DNA of 64,000 bases from JACVRW01 sp963757815 (GTDB lineage Bacteria; Actinomycetota; Thermoleophilia; Solirubrobacterales; Thermoleophilaceae), in assembly GCA_963757815.1 (NCBI GenBank), contig CAVWSN010000017.1:1-64000 (forward strand). Reading direction: 5' to 3'. The position numbers and the translations under genes were made by a program. Shown here piece by piece: positions 1 to 9,357 of this stretch (its first letter is position 1; each line of letters starts with the position of its first letter). Below the pieces are notes generated by a model that was not told the origin of the DNA, made no database searches, and was given only the letters and a program-made list of their open reading frames with translations.

Positions 1-35
1 AAGACGATCAGCAGTTTTTTCAGCGCGTTGCGCAT
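1..35 (-). CDS. 5' end of an unidentified gene running off the window
   Basis: Only about 11 codons are visible, reading Met-Arg-Asn-Ala-Leu-Lys-Lys-Leu-Leu-Ile-Val from an ATG at 35. The basic start followed by a hydrophobic run could begin a signal peptide or membrane segment. It lies 51 bases downstream of the PhoH-like gene on the same strand. The fragment is too short to name and may not be a gene. Confidence 0.25.
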   Translation of the reverse strand, partial: MRNALKKLLIV

Positions 36-86
36 GACGGTTTTGGACCCGCGGCGCGGGGCCTAAGTTCGGCCCGCCCGTGTTTT

Positions 87-1566
87 CTAGAGCGTATCCG
101 AGGCGAAATCGGCCAGGCGCGAGCGCTCGCCGCGCACCAGCGTGATGTGGCCGGAATGCGTCCAGCCGCGGAAGCGGTTCACGACGTAGGTGAGGCCCGA
201 GGTGGTTTCGGTGAGGTAGGGCGTGTCGATCTGCGCGATGTTGCCGAGGCACACGATCTTGGTGCCCGGGCCCGGCGCGCGTGACCAGCGCCTTCATCTG
301 CTTGGGCGTGAGGTTCTGCGCCTCGTCGAGGATCACGTAGCGGTTGAGGAAGGTGCGGCCGCGCATGAAGTTCAGCGAGCGGATCTTGATGCGGTTGCGC
401 AGCAGGTCGTTGGTGGCGGCGCGGCCCCAGTTGCCGCCTTCGCCGGCTCTGCGTGAGCACCTCGAGGTTGTCCATCAGCGCGCCCATCCACGGCTCCATC
501 TTTTCCTCTTCGGTGCCGGGCAGGAAGCCGATGTCCTCGCCGAGCGGAATCGTCACGCGCGTCATGATGATCTCGACGAAGCGGTTCGACTCGAGCGTCT
601 GCATGAGTCCGGCGGCCAGCGTGAGCAGCGTCTTGCCGGTGCCCGCGGGGCCGAGGATCGTCACGAAGTCGATGTCCGGATCCATGAGCAGGTTCAGCGC
701 GAAGTTCTGCTCGCGGTTGCGCGCAGTCATGCCCCAGACGCTGTGGCGCTCGGTGCGGTAGTCGCGCGCCAGCTCGAGCGTGGCCTTGCCGCCTTCGATG
801 CGCCGCACGATGGCTTCGATGCCGGTCGCGGGCTTCCTCGTGCACGAACTGGTTGACGTGCAGTTCGCGTGACCACGGGCCCGGAGATCTCGTAGTACGT
901 GCGTTCGGCTTCCTTCCACGAGCGCATGTCCTTGCCGTGCGACTCCCAGAAATCCGCCGGCAGCGCGCGCGAGCCCCGTGTAGAGCACGTCGGCGTCTTC
1001 GATGGTCTTGTCGCTGTAGTAGTCCTCGGCGTGTACGCCGACCACCGCCGCCTTGATGCGCAGGTTGATGTCCTTGGAGACCAGCGTGACGCGCGCTTCG
1101 TGGTGCAGCGCCTGCAGCGCCAGGGTCTGCGCCAGGATGGCGTTGTCGGCGCCGTGTCCGGGCAGATAGTCCGGCAGGGCCGAGGAGAGCTGGCGCGTCT
1201 GGAAGAACAGCCGGCCGGCGAGCGGGCCGCGCTTGCCGCCGCCGTGGCCGCCGTTGCCGTTCGCAGGCCGATGCCCTGGGCCGAAGGCAGCGGCAGGCCG
1301 GCGTCGATCTGGTCCTTGGTGGCGTCGCGCATCAGGTCGTCGAGGAAGCGGCTCACCTGGCGCACGTTGCGCGAGGCTTCGGACAGGCCCTTCTTGTTGG
1401 CGTCGAGCTCCTCGAGCACCACCATGGGCAGATAGACGTCGTGTTCCTGGAAGCGGAAGATCGCGGTCGGGTCGTGCATCAGCACGTTGGTGTCGAGCAC
1501 GAACAGGCGCCGCTGCGACGGGGGCTTTGCCGGCTTGCCGCCGGCGGCGCGCTTGCCGGCGGTCAC
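87..1566 (-). CDS. PhoH2-type PIN domain-ATPase (YlaK-like), frameshifted
   Basis: Fusion of an N-terminal PIN nuclease domain with a C-terminal PhoH-type P-loop ATPase, a family linked to RNA cleavage coupled to helicase activity. The PIN start reads RLFVLDTNVLMHDPTAI with the metal-binding Asp. The Walker A motif GPAGTGKT lies near 628-655, and the C-terminus reads GERSRLADFASDTL before a TAG at 87. The GTG start at 1566 overlaps the bcp stop by four bases (GTGA), which fixes it. The frame changes several times, for example near 265, 445, 840 and 970. Removing one base at 445 and one near 270 restores the expected protein. About 490 residues after repair. Confidence 0.85.
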
Positions 1567-2030
1567 AGCGACTTGGCCGCCTCGAGCACTTCGGCCGCGT
1601 GACCCTTGACGCGGACCTTGCGCCATTCGCGGCGCCAGCTTGCCGCTCGGCATCGATCAGGAACGTGCTGCGCTCGATGCCCATGAATTTCCTTCCGTAC
1701 AGGGATTTTTCGCGGATCACGTCGAACAGCCGGCACACCTTTTCGTCTTCGTCGGACAGCAGTTCGAACGGAAAGTCTTCCTTCGCGCGGAACTTCGCGT
1801 GCCGCTCGCAGCTGTCTTTCGAGATGCCGAGCACCGTGGTTTTCGCGCGCTTGAATGCCGGCGTGCAGGTCGCGGAAGTCCTGGCCTTCGAGCGTGCAGC
1901 CGGGGTCATGTCCTTCGGGTAGAAGTAGAGCACGAGCTTCGCTGCCCGTCGACATCGGCGGTCTTCCACAGCGCTGCCGTCCGAGCGCGGCAGCGAAAAG
2001 GCGGGGAGACTTCTTTCCGACCTGCGACAT
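1563..2030 (-). CDS. bcp: Thiol peroxidase Bcp (peroxiredoxin), frameshifted
   Basis: Peroxiredoxin of the BCP/PrxQ type, reducing peroxides in the cytoplasm with thioredoxin as the usual partner. The reassembled frames show LVLYFYPKDMTPGCTLEGQ, which carries the peroxidatic Cys in the TPGCT motif, then LLSDEDEKVCRLFDV, YGRKFMGIERSTFLI and the family C-terminus VKGHAAEVLEAAKSL. The repaired length of about 155 residues matches the family. There are at least three frame breaks, near 1,640, 1,855 and 1,940. The gene follows gcvR closely, as in Escherichia coli, and its stop overlaps the start of the PhoH-like gene, so the three are probably co-transcribed. Confidence 0.88.
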   Translation of the reverse strand: MSQVGKKSPRLFAAALGRQRCGRPPMSTGSEARALLLPEGHDPGCTLEGQDFRDLHAGIQARENHGARHLERQLRAAREVPREGRLSVRTAVRRRRKGVPAVRRDPRKIPVRKEIHGHRAQHVPDRCRAASWRREWRKVRVKGHAAEVLEAAKSL

Positions 2031-2032
2031 GC

Positions 2033-2563
2033 TCAAGACTTCACGGGCTCCAGGATGGCGTCGAGGTTTTGCGCGTCGCAGTAGTCCATGAACTCTTCGC
2101 GCAGGTGCGCGAGCTGCAGGCGCTTGGGAACGTTGATGATCATCTGCACCGCGAACATCTGGGCGCCGGTGTGCGCGGCCGGGTAGGTGCGCGTGGACAC
2201 CTCGGCGATGTCGATGCCGCGGCTGGCGCAGAAACCGGACAGGCCCGCCACGATGCCGGACTGGTCCAGGCAGACCACGTCGATGGAATATGGCAACAGT
2301 TCGGTACGCGGCGCGCGCGGCTCGGTGCGCTTCATGTGCAGCGACAGGCCGGTGGATTCGCCCAGGCGCGTGAGCTCGCTTTCGAGCTTGGCGAGGGAAT
2401 GCCAGTTGCCGGTGACCAGCAGCAGCATCGCGAATTCGTTGCCGAGGCTGGCCATGCGGCTCTCGCTGATGGACCCGCCGCAGTCCGAGATTACGCGGGT
2501 CAGGTCGTGGACCATCCCGGTGCGGTCGCTGCCAATGGCGGATACGGCGAGGTGCTGCTTCAT
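2033..2563 (-). CDS. gcvR: Glycine cleavage system regulator GcvR-like, two ACT domains
   Basis: A 176-residue protein with two ACT-type domains: residues about 1-80 begin MKQHLAVSAIGSDRTGMVHDL, and 90-170 begin SIDVVCLDQSGIVAGL. In E. coli GcvR binds GcvA and represses the glycine cleavage operon when glycine is low. Here the role rests on domain content and on the conserved neighbourhood, divergent from dapA and just upstream of bcp. It is one of the few left-half genes with an uninterrupted frame. Its start is 99 bases from the dapA start on the other strand, so the two promoters share that interval. A general ACT-domain protein is the alternative. Confidence 0.85.
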   Translation of the reverse strand: MKQHLAVSAIGSDRTGMVHDLTRVISDCGGSISESRMASLGNEFAMLLLVTGNWHSLAKLESELTRLGESTGLSLHMKRTEPRAPRTELLPYSIDVVCLDQSGIVAGLSGFCASRGIDIAEVSTRTYPAAHTGAQMFAVQMIINVPKRLQLAHLREEFMDYCDAQNLDAILEPVKS

Positions 2564-2662
2564 CTGGCCGCGAGTGTACCGCAGGCCGGCGGCGTCTTGC
2601 GAACCCGGCGGGGTGCGCCCGTACCATGCCCGACCGTTTCAAACGACCCTCGGATCTAACGC

Positions 2663-3577
2663 ATGTTCGCCGGCAGCCTGGTGGCGCTCGTGACCCCGAT
2701 GCAGCCGGACGGCGGCATCGATTTCGACGCCTGGTCGCGACTCCTCGAGTTCCACGTTGCCAATGGCACCGTCGGGCATCGTCGTCGCCGGATCCACCGG
2801 CGAATCCGCCACTGTCACCGACGCCGAACTGCGCGAGCTGCTGCTGCAGCGCGCGCGCAGTCCTCGGCAAGCGCGCGCCTGCTCATCGCCAACACCGGCA
2901 CGAGCAGCACCGCGAGCTCCGTCGAGCGCGCGCGCGGATTTCCGCAGCTCGACGTCGACGCGTTGCTGGTCGTCGTCGCCGTCATACGTGCGGCCGACGC
3001 AGGAAGGTCTGTTCCTGCATTTCTGCGGCGATCGCCGACGACTCGCGCATTCCGGTCCTGCTCTACAACGTGCCCAGCCGCACCGCGGTGGACTTGCTGC
3101 CGGCGACCGTCGCGCGGCTGTCGCGCGTGCCGCGCATCGTCGGCATCAAGGAAGCGGTGGGCGAGACCGGCGCGCGTGCGCGAGCTCGTCGCGGGCCTGC
3201 GCGCGCGGAGTTCAAGGTACTGAGCGGCGACGACCTCACGGCGCGCGAGGCGATCGGCGCCGGCGCGCGCCGGCGTGATCTCCGTGACCGCCAACGTGGC
3301 GCCGCGCGCGATGGCCGACATGGTGGCCGCCGCGTTGCGCGGCGATCGGGCCGGCGCCACGCAGATCGACCAGCGGCTGGTGGCGCTGCATCGAAATCTG
3401 TTCGTCGAATCGAATCCGATCCCGGTCAAGTGGGCGCTGGCGCGGATGGGGCTCATGGGCGGCGCGTTGCGTCTGCCGCTGACGGAGCTGTCGCCGGAGT
3501 ACCATGCGATCGTTTCCGAGTCGCTGTTCGCGGCCGGCATCGTGCGGCTCGAAACGCGTCAGACCGTGAACTCCTGA
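2663..3577 (+). CDS. dapA: 4-hydroxy-tetrahydrodipicolinate synthase, frameshifted
   Basis: Condenses pyruvate with aspartate semialdehyde in the diaminopimelate/lysine pathway, in the cytoplasm. It starts MFAGSLVALVTPMQPDGGIDF. The repaired frames show the GSTGES substrate motif near 2,790, LLYNVPSRTAVDLLP near 3,060 with the catalytic-triad Tyr, and VGIKEAVGE near 3,145 with the Schiff-base Lys. It ends LSPEYHAIVSESLFAAGIVR and a short tail. Breaks occur near 2,775 (one extra G in CGGGC), 2,860, 3,000, 3,175 and 3,265. The repaired length of about 300 residues is normal. Followed directly by a small lipoprotein gene, as bamC follows dapA in enterobacteria. Confidence 0.9.
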
Positions 3578-3600
3578 AGTCACGAAAGGTCGCAAGCTCA

Positions 3601-3904
3601 TGCGAATTGCCGGCATCCTCATCCTCTGCGCTCCTTTCCGTCACGGCCTCGGGCTGCTGCAAGAGCAGGCTGACGAGCTGCAACCAGGACAACAAGGACT
3701 ACGCCGGGCGCCAAGGAAATGCCGCCGCTGCAAGGCGCCCCCGGGTCTGGAGGCGCCGGATACGCGCAATGCGCTCAAGGTGCCGCCGCTCAACTCGCCG
3801 GAACGCGTCCGCGGCAAGGACGAGCCCTGCCTCGATACGCCGCCGCCGTTTTCCAGCCCGACAAGGCGCCCGGACGCCGCGGAAGCCGCAATAGCCCGAG
3901 CTAA
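3601..3904 (+). CDS. Small putative lipoprotein in the bamC position, frameshifted
   Basis: About 100 residues once frames are joined. It begins MRIAGILILCA, a short hydrophobic leader. A frame break near 3,627 and another near 3,690 obscure the likely lipobox. The second half reads AKEMPPLQ, then LEAPDTRNALKVPPLNSPE and KDEPCLDTPPPFQPDKAP, a proline-rich stretch that looks like the start of BamC-type outer-membrane lipoproteins. The position right after dapA also suits BamC, but the globular BamC domains are absent. The stop is the TAA at 3,902-3,904. The function is inferred only from position and composition. Confidence 0.5.
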
Positions 3905-3954
3905 CCGTTATTATTCGCACCCCGTGATCCCTCGGGTGCAGGGCTTCGGGATCC

Positions 3955-4044
3955 GGACAGGTGGCCGAGCGGTCGAAGGCGCTTGCTTGGAAAGCAAGTA
4001 ACATCTCACGGTGTTCCAGGGTTCGAATCCCTGCCTGTCCGCCA
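3955..4044 (+). tRNA. tRNA-Ser (anticodon GGA)
   Basis: The acceptor arms GGACAGG (3955-3961) and CCTGTCC (4034-4040) pair perfectly and are followed by G and an encoded CCA. The D-arm region reads TGGCCGAGCGGTCGAAGGC. The anticodon stem CTTGC/GCAAG closes a loop TTGGAAA with anticodon GGA, reading UCC and UCU. The long variable arm and a T-arm with GGTTCGAATCC are typical of serine tRNAs. The gene is intact although its protein-coding neighbours are full of frameshifts. An AT-rich TATTAT at about 3909-3914 could be a -10 element. Confidence 0.97.
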
Positions 4045-4057
4045 ATTCTTTAACCAT

Positions 4058-4169
4058 GGCAGTCCGTATCGGCTCCTTCGCGACGACTAGTTGTAAATCC
4101 CGTCAGGCCCGGAAGGGAGCAGCGGTAGCGGCGATGTCGGGCGCCGAAGTCCGGCTGGTGCGGGCTGCC
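4058..4169 (+). ncRNA. ffs: Signal recognition particle 4.5S RNA, small bacterial type
   Basis: The conserved apical core GTCAGGCCCGGAAGGGAGCAG lies at 4102-4122 and carries the GGAA tetraloop and the symmetric and asymmetric internal loops that bind Ffh. The ends GGCAGTCC (4058-4065) and GGGCTGCC (4162-4169) pair over eight positions including one G-U. The length of about 112 nt matches E. coli 4.5S RNA and lacks the Alu domain of Bacillus-type RNAs. It sits between tRNA-Ser and dnaX, a common proteobacterial place for ffs. The RNA targets ribosomes making membrane proteins to FtsY. Confidence 0.93.
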
Positions 4170-4209
4170 TCCCATGTCTCACGGAACACCATGGATGACA
4201 TGCGCCACC

Positions 4210-5834
4210 ATGAGTTACCTCGCGCTGGCGCGCAAATGGCGGCCGCGTTCCTTCGCCGAACTCGTCGGGCAGGAGCACGTGCGCCGGCGCGCTGGGCAAC
4301 GCGCTGACGCAGGGCCGCGTGCACCACGCATTCCTGTTCACCGGCACGCGCGGCGTCGGCAAGACCACCATCGCGCGCATCCTCGCCAAGTGCCTCAACT
4401 GCGAGACCGGTGTCACCGCGACGCCCTGCGGCACATGCGCCGCCTGCCAGGAGATCGACGAGGGCCGCTTCGTCGACCTGATCGAAGTCGACGCCGCTTC
4501 GCGCACCAAGGTCGACGACACGCGCGAGCTGCTCGAGAACGTGCAGTACGCGCCGACGCGCGGCCGCTACAAGGTGTACCTCATCGACGAAGTGCACATG
4601 CTGTCGACGCATTCCTTCAACGCGTTGCTCAAGACGCTCGAGGAGCCGCCGCCGCACGTGAAGTTCCTGCTCGCGACCACCGATCCGCAGAAACTGCCGG
4701 TCACCGTGTTGTCGCGCTGCCTGCAGTTCAATCTCAAGCGTCTGCCCGTCGCGCTGATCGGCGAGCACCTCGACGAAGGTGCTCGACGCCGAGAAGATTT
4801 CGTCACGAGCCCGCCGCGCTGCGGCTCGTCGCGCAGGCGGCCGACGGCAGCATGCGCGATGCGCTGTCGCTGCTCGATCAGCTCATCGCGTTCGGCGGCG
4901 GCAAGGTCGACGAGGCCGGCGCACGGGCGATGCTGGGCACCATCGATCGCGATCATGTGCGCGAAGCTGGCGCGCGCGCTCGCGACCGGCGATGCGCGCG
5001 AAGCTGCTCGAGACCGCGCGCACGCTCGAGGAGTTCTCTCCGGACTACGGCGCAGGTGCTCGACGAGCTCGCCGCGCTGCTCACGCGCGTGGCGCTGCGC
5101 CAGCTCGTGCCGGGTTACGAGGGCGATGAGCTGTTCGATCCGGCGCTGCTGGCCGAGCTCGCCGCGGCGATTCAGCGCCGAGGACGTGCAGCTCTACTAC
5201 CAGACCGCGATTCTCGGCCGCCGCGACCTGCCGTTCGCGCCGGATCCGCGCACCGGATTCGAGATGACGCTGGTGCGCATGCTGGCGTTCCGGCCGGCGG
5301 GCGGCGCGGCGCGTGCGCGGGCTCCGGCGGCGAGCGCGCGGCGTCGCGGCGCGCGCGGCCGGCGCGCGCTCCGTCGACCGGGCGCGGCGCCCATCGTGCG
5401 TCCGGCATCAGCCGGGCCCATCGATCCGGTGCAATGGGCGCGCGTGATCGGCGATCTCGATGTCACGCGGCGCGGCGCGCCAGCTCGCGGCCAACTGCGC
5501 GCTTGCTCGAGCATCGCGGCAACACTGCTGCGCTTCGCCGTCGATCCGAAGGTGGCGCGCACCCCGCCGCAGGTCGAACAGCTCGCGCAGGCACTGGCGA
5601 AATATCTCGGCGGCCACGTCAAGCTGGAGTTCGTCGAGGGCGCGCCGCCGGTCGAGACGCCGAGCCAGCACGGCGACGGCGCTCGGCCGAGGCGCTCGAT
5701 GCCGCGCGGCGCGCGCTCGAGGAAGACCCGACGGTGCGCGAAATGAAGCGCGGTTCGGCGCCACGCTGCACCCGGAATCGGTGCGGCCCACGGCAACGAG
5801 GAGGAGACGACGATGCGTGGTGGTGGAAACATGA
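4210..5834 (+). CDS. dnaX: DNA polymerase III subunit gamma/tau, frameshifted
   Basis: Clamp-loader ATPase of the replicase. Starts MSYLALARKWRPRSFAELVGQ, the standard DnaX opening, at 4210. Visible motifs are Walker A GTRGVGKTTIARILAKCLNC, the zinc-binding cysteines CETGVTATPCGTCAAC, Walker B VYLIDEVHML and sensor 1 KFLLATTDPQKLPVTVLSRC. The later domain III and tau tail pass through several frame breaks, near 4,285, 4,780, 4,965, 5,055, 5,175 and 5,480. The C-terminus reads FGATLHPESVRP. The exact end is uncertain: read as given it stops at 5834, overlapping ybaB by 22 bases. A further extra base near 5,785 could move it. Confidence 0.88.
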
Positions 5835-6132
5835 TGAAGCAGGCCATGGCGCTGCAGGCCAACATGAAGAAGGCCCAGGAAGAGATCGCCACCATGGAAG
5901 TCACCGGCGAGTCCGGCGGTGGCATGGTCAAGGTCACCATGAACGGCAAGCACGAAGTGAAGCGCGTGCAGATCGAGCCGCAGGTGGTCTCCGAAGATCG
6001 CGAGATGCTCGAGGACCTGATCGCCGCGGCGATCAACGACGCGCGTGAACAAGGTCGAAGCAGATCGCAGGCGCGCATGTCCAGCGTGATGTCCGGGTCG
6101 CGCTGCCGCCCGGATTCAAGCTTCCGTTCTAG
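5813..6132 (+). CDS. ybaB: Nucleoid-associated protein YbaB/EbfC
   Basis: Small dimeric DNA-binding protein, always found between dnaX and recR in this arrangement. Reads MRGGGNMMKQAMALQANMKK and then ATMEVTGESGGGMVKVTMNG, the family signature. After a frame break near 6,048 it closes with SQARMSSVMSG and LPPGFKLPF before TAG at 6130-6132. The repaired length of about 106 residues matches YbaB. GAGGAG six bases before the ATG is a strong ribosome binding site. Its role in nucleoid organisation or repair is known from homologues. Confidence 0.92.
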
Positions 6133-6137
6133 CTACG

Positions 6138-6736
6138 ATGCAGCACGCCGCGCCGCTGGCCAAACTCATCGACGCCCTGCGCGCCTTGCCGGGCGTCGGC
6201 CCGAAGACCGCGCAGCGCATGGCGTTCCACCTGCTGCAGGCCGGGCGCGGCGGCGCGCGCACGCTGGCGGAGGCGCTCACCGACAGGCCTCGCGTCCATC
6301 AAGCGCTGCAAGCGCTGCCGCATGCTCACCGACACCGAGCTGTGCTCGATCTGTTCGGCGCCGTCGCGCGATGCGTCGCTGCTGTGCGTGGTCGAGTCGC
6401 CGGCGGACGTCGTCGCGGTGGAGCAGTCGGGCAGCTATCGCGGCCGCTATTTCGTGCTGCACGGGCATCTCTCGCCGCTCGATGGCATCGGCCCCGAGCA
6501 GATCGGCGCGCGCGAGTTCGAAGCGCTGCTCGACTCGGGCGAGGTCCGCGAGGTGATCCTCGCCACGAATCCCACGGTCGAAGGCGAGGCGACGGCGCAT
6601 TTCCTCGGCGAACGCGCGGCCGCGCGCAGCATCCAGGCGAGCCGCATCGCGCACGGCGTGCCGATCGGCGGCGAGCTCGAATACGTGGATGGCGGCACGC
6701 TGGCCCACGCGCTCGCCGGGCCGGCATTCGGTCTGA
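6138..6736 (+). CDS. recR: Recombination protein RecR, frameshifted
   Basis: Ring-forming mediator that with RecF and RecO loads RecA onto gapped DNA. The N-terminus LIDALRALPGVGPKTAQRMAF holds the helix-hairpin-helix. The zinc-finger region LTDTELCSICSAPSRD follows a break near 6,320. The Toprim domain begins LLCVVESPADVVAVEQSG, and EVILATNPTVEGEATAHFL and IPIGGELEYVDGGTLAHAL-type motifs follow (here GVPIGGELEYVDG). The stop is inferred at 6734-6736 after dropping one base in GGGCCGG. It starts six bases after ybaB and converges with rsgA. Confidence 0.9.
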
Positions 6737-7715
6737 GCCATGTTCGACGCCTGCGGGTCCTGCAGCGATCGTCGATCGCGCGACGATGCGCGGGCCGCGG
6801 GCTTCGACGAGATCCTCGTACACGCGGCGCAGGCGCCGGTAGCTCTCGTAGCGCCGCGCCGATACCTCGCCCGCTCTCGACGGCGCGCGATCACGCGCGC
6901 AGGCGGGTTCCTGCATGTGGCGGCAATCCTGGAAGCGGCACTCGCGCGCGAGCCGCGCAACTTCCGGAAAGCCGAGCGTCTTCGCATCGAGCTGATCGAT
7001 GGCGGGCGCGAAATCGCGCACGCCCGGCGAATCGATGAGCGTGCCGCCCGTCTCGAGTTCGTAGGCGCGCGACGCGGTCGTCGTGTGACGGCCTTCTTCC
7101 TCACGCATCAGCTCGCCGGTCTCGATCTCCGCCTCCGGCAGCAGCGCGCTGACCAGCGAGGACTTGCCGACGCCCGATTGGCCGACGAGCACGCTCACCG
7201 CGTCCGGCGAGCAAGCCGCGCAGCCCGTCGATGCCCGGAGCCGGTCTTCGCCGAGCAGGACACGTGCGGGTAGCCGGCGCGCTGCGTACGCGGCGAGCTC
7301 CGCCGCGCGATCTTGTTGGCCGGCAGGTCGGCCTTGTTGACCGCGACGCGCCGGCGACGCCCGCCGCGGTGGCCGCGCACAGGTAGCGATCGACGATGAA
7401 GAAGTCCGGCTGCGGGCAACGGCGCGACCACCACCACGAGCTGCGTGATGTTGGCCACCACCGGTTCGCTCTCGCCGCGCAGGTTGGCGCGCGCCAGCAG
7501 CGTCCGTGCGCGGCAGCACCTCGACGACGAGCATTTCGTCGTGCGCGCGATCCGGCTCGCAGCGCACGCGGTCGCCGCAGACGATGCTCAGGCGGCGGCC
7601 CGCCGGTCGCGCGCGCAGTTGCCTGGCCGCCGCGTCGCGCACCAGCAGATGCCGGCCGAAGGAAGCGATGACTTCGGCGTCGAACTCTGTCGGCGGCTCG
7701 GCTGGTGGCAGTCAT
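6737..7715 (-). CDS. rsgA: Ribosome small-subunit-dependent GTPase RsgA, frameshifted
   Basis: Circularly permuted GTPase that tests the decoding centre of late 30S particles. Repaired frames show an OB-fold start (EVIASFGRHLLVRDAAARQL, CGDRVRCEPD), the G4-like NKADLPANKI, G1 VLVGQSGVGKSSLVSALLP, and G3 TGGTLIDSPGVRDFA. The zinc ligands follow in ECRFQDCRHMQEPACA and the C-terminal helix in YESYRRLRRVYEDL. At least four frame breaks occur, near 7,215, 7,340, 7,500 and 7,680. The true stop is not resolved because the 3' end runs into the convergent recR end, so the lower boundary is approximate. Confidence 0.85.
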
Positions 7716-7739
7716 TCGTGTAGTATCGCGTCAATCCAT

Positions 7740-8310
7740 ATGCCGAGCAGCGACTATCTCGTCTGGATAGATCTCGAGATGACGGGCCTCAAGCCCGACA
7801 CCGACGTGATCATCGAGATGGCCACCATCGTCACCGACGCGCATCTCGACGTCGTCGCCGAGGGGCCGGTGATCGCCATCCACCAGCCGGACGCGGTGCT
7901 GGATGCAATGGACGAGTGGAACAAGCGCACGCACGGCGCCTCCGGTCTCATCGAGCGCGTCCGCGCCAGCAACTACACCATGGCGAGCGCGGAGAAGCGC
8001 ACGCTCGAATCGCTCACGGTGCTGGTCGAGCCGAATTCCTCGCCGATGTGCGGCAACAGCATCTGCCAGGATCGGCGCTTCCTCGCGCGGCAGATGCCCA
8101 CGCTCGAGAAGTTCTTTCACTACCGCAATCTCGACGTGAGCACGCTCAAGGAGCTCGCGCGCCGCTGGGCGCCCGGAATCCTGGCGGCTTCGTCGAAGCA
8201 GGGCGAGCACAAGGCGCTGGCCGACATCCAGGAATCCATCCGCGAGCTCGCGTACTACCGCCAGCATCTGTTCGCGCCGCGAATACGCAAAGCTGTGGGC
8301 GCAGCCGTGA
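7740..8310 (+). CDS. orn: Oligoribonuclease
   Basis: DEDDh 3'-5' exonuclease that degrades di- and oligoribonucleotides, including pGpG from cyclic-di-GMP turnover. It reads SDYLVWIDLEMTGLKPDTDVI (first Asp/Glu pair), then CGNSICQDRRFLARQMP, with KALADIQESIRELAYYRQ near the C-terminus carrying the last Asp. The usual HRALDDI is here HKALADI. There is a frame break near 7,970-8,030 and another near 8,275, after which EYAKLWAQP ends at TGA 8308-8310. The repaired length of about 185 residues is normal. The start lies 24 bases from the divergent rsgA start, an arrangement shared with E. coli rsgA/orn. Confidence 0.93.
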
Positions 8311-9292
8311 GCGCCGCGTATGCCCGGATTTCGCAGACGTCGTGGCGGCGGCGGCGCGCATCGGGCCGCACGTCGTGCGCACGCCCGTCATGCGCTCGCG
8401 ACGCGTTCGATGCGCGCGTCGGGTGCAGGTGTTCTTCAAGTGCGAAAACCTGCAGACGGGCGGGGCGTTCAAGTTTCGCGGCGCGACGAATGTGCTGCTG
8501 CAGCTGGATCCGGCGCGCACGCCGCTGGTGATCACTCATTCCTCCGGCAATCACGGCAATGCACTGGCGCTGGCGGCGCGTGCTCGCGGCATGCGCGCGA
8601 TTGTCGTCATTCCCCGGGATTCGGCGCGCTCGAAGATCGCCGGCGATCGAGGCGGCTGGCGCGCGCATCGAGTTGTGCGAGCCCGGCTTGCCGGCGCGCG
8701 AGCAGCGGGTCGCGCGAAATGCTCGCGCAGCGAGCCGGCGAAGCTCGTTCATCCATTCGACGACGAGCGGATCATCGCGGGGCAGGGGACCGCGGCGCTC
8801 GAGTTGCTCGCGGAGATTCCGGCACTCGATGTGATCAGCACGCCCGTCGGCGGAGGCGGCCTCATCGGCGGCACGCGCATCGCGGCGAAGGCGCTCGCGC
8901 CGGGCATCCGCGTCGTCGGCGCCGAACCCGCAGCAGGCGGACGATGCGTATCCAGTCATTTCGCAGCGGCGAACGACGCGCGTGAATGCGCCGAGAACCA
9001 TGGCCGACGGGCTGCGGGGCTCGATCGGCGTGCGCAATTTCGAGTTGCTGCGTGAGTCACGTGGACGACGTCGTGACGGTGAGCGAGGCGGAAATCGTGG
9101 CAGGCGATGCGCATCGTGCTCGACGATCTGAAGCTGCTGATCGAGCCGTCCTCGGCGGTGCCGGTGGCCGCGGCGCTGGCGGGCAGGCTCGGGCAGCCGG
9201 GCCAGCGCGTCGGGATCGTCCTTTCCGGTGGCAATGTCGATCTGCGATCTGTGCCCCTTCCTGCGCGGCGATCGACTATGCAGCGAATGTAA
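8307..9292 (+). CDS. PLP-dependent threonine dehydratase/serine racemase-like enzyme, frameshifted
   Basis: Fold-type II PLP enzyme. The Schiff-base lysine lies in VFFKCENLQTGGAFKFRGA. The phosphate-binding stretch is THSSGNHGNALALAARARGM, and VISTPVGGGGLIGG is the glycine loop. The likely GTG start at 8307 overlaps the orn stop (GTGA). Breaks occur near 8,325, 8,410, 8,655, 8,930, 8,985 and 9,050. It ends VGIVLSGGNVDL followed by a short tail. Homologues deaminate threonine/serine or racemise serine or aspartate, and the sequence alone does not separate these. About 320 residues after repair. Confidence 0.8.
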
Positions 9293-9305
9293 AAAATAGT
9301 TTACA
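9288..9305. promoter_or_regulatory. Imperfect inverted repeat, possible operator half of a pair
   Basis: TGTAAAAAATAGTTTACA is an 18-base imperfect palindrome with TGTAAA/TTTACA outer arms, matching at seven of nine positions. It lies 15 bases before a perfect palindrome with the same TGTAA...TTACA outer arms. The pair sits immediately upstream of a DUF2178/XRE gene pair, so binding by the XRE protein is a reasonable inference. Confidence 0.5.
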
Positions 9306-9320
9306 TCGCTCACTTCGGAG

Positions 9321-9340
9321 ATGTAAGGTATACCTTACAT
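9321..9340. promoter_or_regulatory. 20-bp perfect palindrome, likely operator
   Basis: ATGTAAGGTATACCTTACAT is its own reverse complement over all 20 bases. It ends 17 bases before the ATG of the DUF2178-like membrane protein gene, whose partner is an XRE regulator. GGAGG lies between palindrome and start. AT-rich dyads of this size upstream of XRE operons are commonly autoregulatory. The binding protein is inferred. Confidence 0.65.
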
Positions 9341-9357
9341 TCTCGGAGGCTCTTCTC

